43,203 bases of DNA. Source: Perkinsus olseni. Its lineage: Eukaryota > Perkinsozoa > Perkinsida > Perkinsidae. Under the pieces are notes generated by a model that was not told where the DNA came from, did no database searches, and saw only the letters and a program-made list of their open reading frames with translations. The DNA is taken from positions 1 to 43,203 of the forward strand of contig JABANP010000450.1 of assembly GCA_013115135.1 (NCBI GenBank), written 5' to 3'. Below are positions 40,401 to 43,203 of this stretch, one piece after another. Position 1 is the first letter of the stretch; the number at the start of each line of letters is the position of its first letter. The translations under genes were made by a program, and so were the position numbers.

Positions 40401-40965
40401 ACGCACGCGCAAGATTCCCGAGGGCGTATCTTCCCCAGTTCCATTCCGTACGATATCGAATTTTTCCTCCTTCGCCAGCCAATCTCGATATTCGTCTTCC
40501 ATCATCTCTCTCTCCCTTTCGCTCCGCTGCTGCTCCAATAGGCTCTCCTCTGCCGCCCGCTCCTCCCGCCTTTGCCGAATCTGGACCACCTCATTCAGGT
40601 TGGCTCTGAGACGACGAGAAATACCGCCAAGTGTGGGGATAGAACCAACCACCTCCCCGAGAACAAACGTACCCCTTCCCGAGCCCACCAAACGGTCACT
40701 ACCTCGCTTGCTCTCTCGCCTCGCTACCCTTCAACGGTCGAACCCCCGCCGCCTCCTGGAACTGTTCCTTCTTCTTCCACCTAACCACAGCCTTCCAACC
40801 CCATCAACCCAACAGCCCTCCCTACCTAAAGGTCGACGTCAAATTGGAATCACCGAAGGGATTGCTCTCATTAGTGTATCCAAGAGAGGTGCTCAGCTCC
40901 GTCTCCCTCGTTTTGGCTCTCTTGGCTTCTCGACGATGCTGACTCGACGAGACAGAGGAGGACAT
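37483..40965 (-). CDS. CACTIN: CACTIN, spliceosome-associated protein, ~14 exons
   Basis: Start MSSSVSSSQHRREAKRAK, then LGYTNESNPFGDSNLTSTF and WKKK, the conserved N-terminal block. Next an Arg/Glu helix (ANLNEVVQIRQRREERAAEE), SLRIKTSTEHLEDYLY, a mid-domain (GELESSAAHIGDLERAARD, ADYWHCVLALVKEQLA), GGPADEVDEEF with YISRLRVDDIHRRARKIV. The C-terminal Cactin domain is nearly invariant: TYAWEDKYRPRKPKFYNKV, GFDWNKYNQTHYD, GYRFNILYPDLID, ILRFSAGPPYEDIAFKI, HFNFKRDRYRR-stop. CACTIN acts in late spliceosome fidelity in the nucleus. Firm exons: 40965-40826, 40780-40703, 40605-40452, 40307-40146, 39983 onward, 39574-39453, 39362-39304, 39169-39044, ending 37897-37729 and 37677-37483. Boundaries near 39690-39800 and 38310-38690 are unresolved. 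Introns 3 and 7 carry the ATCTT motif. Confidence 0.93.
39272..39290 (-). repeat. Intronic GGTATCTTGGGAATCTTC motif in CACTIN
   Basis: Two motif halves in tandem on the minus strand within intron 39170-39303, sense to the gene. CACTIN intron 40308-40451 also has GGGAATCTTG twice (40375-40386 and 40410-40421). Confidence 0.7.
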
Positions 40966-41233
40966 CACCACCAAAGGAAAGCTAACTCGGCTACAAGGAA
41001 CCTCGGCCCGTTCTTATTCAACAGCCCTACACGGAGACACCCCTCCGCCGAGAACGCTTCGGACGCGGGAAATAGTTTCTAAGAGGTTGCTGCTGGGAAA
41101 GTAGCATAAAATTATACACCCGCAGCCGGATGAAATGCAACTGTGATCAGCCCCGCGGATACTATCAACTCAAATATCCTTTTTTCATCAGAAACAGTCT
41201 ATCAAAGACATGCATCAACCTAAGATTCCTTCC

Positions 41234-41344
41234 TCACCCTGAAGACTTCTCTCCGCTGCTGTTGCTGCCTTTATTCTCCTTATACTCCTGCATGCAGAGC
41301 TTATATCGATCCCTCAGCTCCTCGCAATCAGTAGCCCGCAGACC
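41234..41344 (-). CDS. C-terminal exon of a small CX9C-motif protein (TRIAP1/Mdm35-like?)
   Basis: After acceptor CCTCAG the exon reads GLRATDCEELRDRYKLC, then MQEYKENKGSNSSGEKSSG and a stop (TGA). C-EELRDRYKL-C is an exact CX9C spacing, resembling the second motif of TRIAP1/Mdm35, small mitochondrial intermembrane-space lipid-transfer partners. The upstream exon with the first CX9C was not found; a candidate frame at 41450-41565 (MNGASRLLEVAKNWEKNLE) lacks it. The TGA is itself part of a GGTGAGG donor, so the gene may instead splice onward; the following sequence contains the GGAATCTTAGGTTGA motif (41214-41229). Confidence 0.35.
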   Translation of the reverse strand, partial: GLRATDCEELRDRYKLCMQEYKENKGSNSSGEKSSG

Positions 41345-41449
41345 CTGAGGCTTCCTAAAAACAACCCATTCAAGGCGAAGCGTTTTCGAGAACGTGAAAT
41401 CTTAAGTCCAAGAAAGCCCCGTACTTCGTCTACAACGTGATTCGATGCT

Positions 41450-41486
41450 GAATTTGCATATTCGCCTCACGCGAATATGCAAATTC
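41450..41486. repeat. Perfect 16-bp inverted repeat, 5-nt loop
   Basis: Arms GAATTTGCATATTCGC (41450-41465) and its complement (41471-41486) around CTCAC. Confidence 0.95.
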
Positions 41487-42091
41487 TGGGTCGAAAGACA
41501 TCATCCCAAAGTTCTAAATTTTTTTCCCAATTTTTTGCCACCTCCAATAAGCGAGACGCGCCATTCATTGTCCTTCCTGATATCCACGTCATAGGTTGCC
41601 GAAGTCTAATAGAAAAATGGTCCATTCCCCCTGAAACCAGGCCCTTCTGCTAGCGGAGCGATGCTGTCTTCATTCTACTACTCACACTACTCGAAGGACT
41701 ACCATCAGCAGGTACCAACACTTCCACCACTACTATCGGAATGCAAAAGCGGGGCACTACGATTTGACGCATGCCACGAAGGCGTCCATCTCGGGTTGGC
41801 AGGGCAGCTCTTGATTGTCGGTGGGAGGAGACGAGGGTGACGACGAGGAGGACGAGGAAGAAGCACCCATAATACTGATAGTGTAAAACCTTGAGATGTG
41901 GTGAATGACAGAATCTTATGTCGGAGCTGGCAAGATACAAAACAGGTCAGGATACTACTATGACCAGACGCGCGCTAATTGAGACGGCGGCATAGCAACC
42001 AAAAAGCCCGATGGCATAAAGAAATACTATCGCCAACAGTCGTGAGGATACTCTAATATCTCGTCCATCCTCAGCTCATCATCATTAACAA

Positions 42092-42938
42092 TCACTCATT
42101 CTTCTTCCCCTTCTGTTGTTTCTTCTCCTCCTTCTCCAACCTCTTACTCTGAGCATCGAGGTACTTATGATGACTCAGCGAGAGGATGACACACAGGATG
42201 GCGTACAACAGCACATGAGTCAAGTTGAATTCGAACCGATTGCCCTGAAACGAGACACAGTTCGGGACAACCCAAGAAAAGCAGATCAAAAGTCAGGAAA
42301 GAGCTTTCCTTCTTCGACGAAGAGAGGGCCTGGGGTTGCCCTGCTCGCCGCCGACAGCATTTTCCAGTACTTTTCCTCAACGCGATAAAAACAAGATGAA
42401 GGTCAGTTGGTTGCGGTAGAGGCATCCACCATGCTGAACACAACCATTAGTGATACGATTTCAGGTATTCAGCGTTGGGTTGCCTCGGGTGAGCCCTCAG
42501 ACGGCCGAAGTGTTGCAGCTGCCGCCTTCACGGTTAACTGTTCTCGCGATTCCATCTCAACGCTCACAGTGCTAAGTCGGAAGGATCTCTACTACCGGAA
42601 AACGAGTTAACGGAAAAAACGGAAAAAATTTTTCCCAGTATTATAACCTTGAAAGGCAGTGCGTTGGCCACTAGGTTGCCGAAGGCTCCGAGCTTGTTCC
42701 TCTCAGTGATGACAATCATATGGTGGACCAGTCCGATGCAGTACCTGCGATAAAAAGTAATACCGAACCACATCGCCCGACGCAGGGTTCGACCCAGGGA
42801 CTCCCGGCAGGTAAAACAACCCCTCGTCCGCTGTGCCATATCCCCACGATCTTACAAGGCAGCTCCGGCAAGCACCACAGTTATCATGGCGAGCACGGCG
42901 GAGTCCAATAGACGACCCAGATTAGCAATAGCAGGCAT
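42092..42938 (-). CDS. Predicted ER membrane protein with C-terminal KKNE
   Basis: Family not recognised. Exon 1 (42938-42856) encodes MPAIANLGRLLDSAVLAMIT and VVLAGAAL, a membrane segment. Exon 2 (42744-42648, phase 2 join) continues YCIGLVHHMIVITERNKLG and AFGNLVANALPFK. The last exon (42244-42092) reads NRFEFNLTHVLLYAILCVIL with SLSHHKYLDAQSKR, a second or third membrane helix, then a Lys/Glu tail ending KGKKNE. The KKxx position fits a dilysine ER-retrieval signal (known motif; its use here is inferred). The middle exon(s) between 42245 and 42647 are unresolved; a hydrophobic frame LTFILFLSR at about 42380-42420 is the best candidate. Intron 1 (111 nt) contains a B-box-like GGTTCGACCCA on the opposite strand. 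Upstream sequence to 43203 shows no further gene. Confidence 0.6.
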
Positions 42939-43203
42939 TGCGATAGAAGCTGGTCTCCTCCGAAAAAAAGAACTGCGCGAAGTACAACTCCCGGCTATCC
43001 CGCAAAACGTTGATAGAAGATGGACGTTCGTCTCCTTCCGTCAGCGGGCAGTCAGAAAGGGGCCCTTTCGAAAGGCGGGGCAGACCACGTGAAATTAGCA
43101 TGAGCGGGAGAAAATATCCGGCATAATCGTTGAGAGAAAAATGGGTTAAAACGTCGATCTCGCTCGCCGCAATCGCTATGAGATATCCCGCCCTAAAACG
43201 TCT

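Larger units (their letters stand above)
40966..42091. other. Intergenic region with a CX9C exon and a hairpin
   Basis: On the minus strand ATTTTATGCTAC lies 136 nt upstream of the CACTIN ATG and may be a promoter element. Apart from the CX9C exon and the 41450-41486 hairpin, no gene is supported. Confidence 0.4.

Noticed and set aside
40620..40700. tRNA-like GGTTCTATCCCC in a CACTIN intron
   Set aside because: No T-stem pairs around it and no other arm forms.
40744..40756. B-box-like GGGGTTCGACC in CACTIN exon 2
   Set aside because: It lies in coding sequence in the right frame and phase; the match is probably chance.
42415..42470. A 23-nt intron (GTATCACTAAT...GTTCAG) in the ER membrane gene
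   Set aside because: It has donor, branch-like and acceptor sequence, but is far shorter than every other intron here and does not rescue a clear reading frame.

Overview
The window is nuclear DNA from a intron-rich unicellular eukaryote. Conserved eukaryotic genes are cut by many short GT-AG introns (mostly 40-70 nt) in strictly compatible phases. The protein mix (a subtilisin, a surface protein built from tandem Y-x-x-C-x-C modules, an SLC45/sucrose-type transporter) and the moderate GC content make a perkinsid-like alveolate my best guess. This is inference, about 50% sure. No bacterial, viral or CRISPR system is present.

Layout. (1) 1-10123: a head-to-tail array of 61 tRNA-Gly(CCC) units, all on the + strand, with a period of about 167 bp. 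About 43 copies keep a good T-arm and 18 share the same broken T-arm. (2) 10605-17113: minus-strand genes. These are a small charged protein, an inositol polyphosphate kinase joined to C2 domains (with a 1.46-kb intron full of hairpins and tRNA-Pro-derived pieces), and the ribosome-associated protein CCDC124/Lso2. (3) 17346-21178, plus strand: VPS45 (12 exons resolved, N-terminus open) and a basic low-complexity protein. (4) 21179-27950: gene-poor, with one subtilisin gene (23209-24711) that carries two apparent frameshifts. (5) 27951-32728, minus: a type I membrane protein with ten cysteine modules; one of its introns holds a complete antisense tRNA-Arg(CCG). (6) 34679-36843, plus: SLC45/SUT-type sugar transporter, 11 exons. 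(7) 37483-40965, minus: the splicing factor CACTIN. (8) 41234-42938, minus: a CX9C exon and an ER-type membrane protein.

The genes are housekeeping units (vesicle fusion, splicing, ribosome hibernation, sugar transport, inositol phosphate signalling) with no visible common pathway. The recurring theme is tRNA-derived sequence: the giant Gly array, a tandem 5'-half tRNA-Pro with an A-rich tail, tRNA 3' ends lying antisense in VPS45 introns, an intronic tRNA-Arg, and two tRNA-like copies sharing an unusual 5' leader. A second theme is a short intronic motif, GGGAATCTTAGGTTGA and variants, shared by introns of four different genes. Exon-intron boundaries were derived by hand from reading frame, splice dinucleotides and phase; no alignment could be run.
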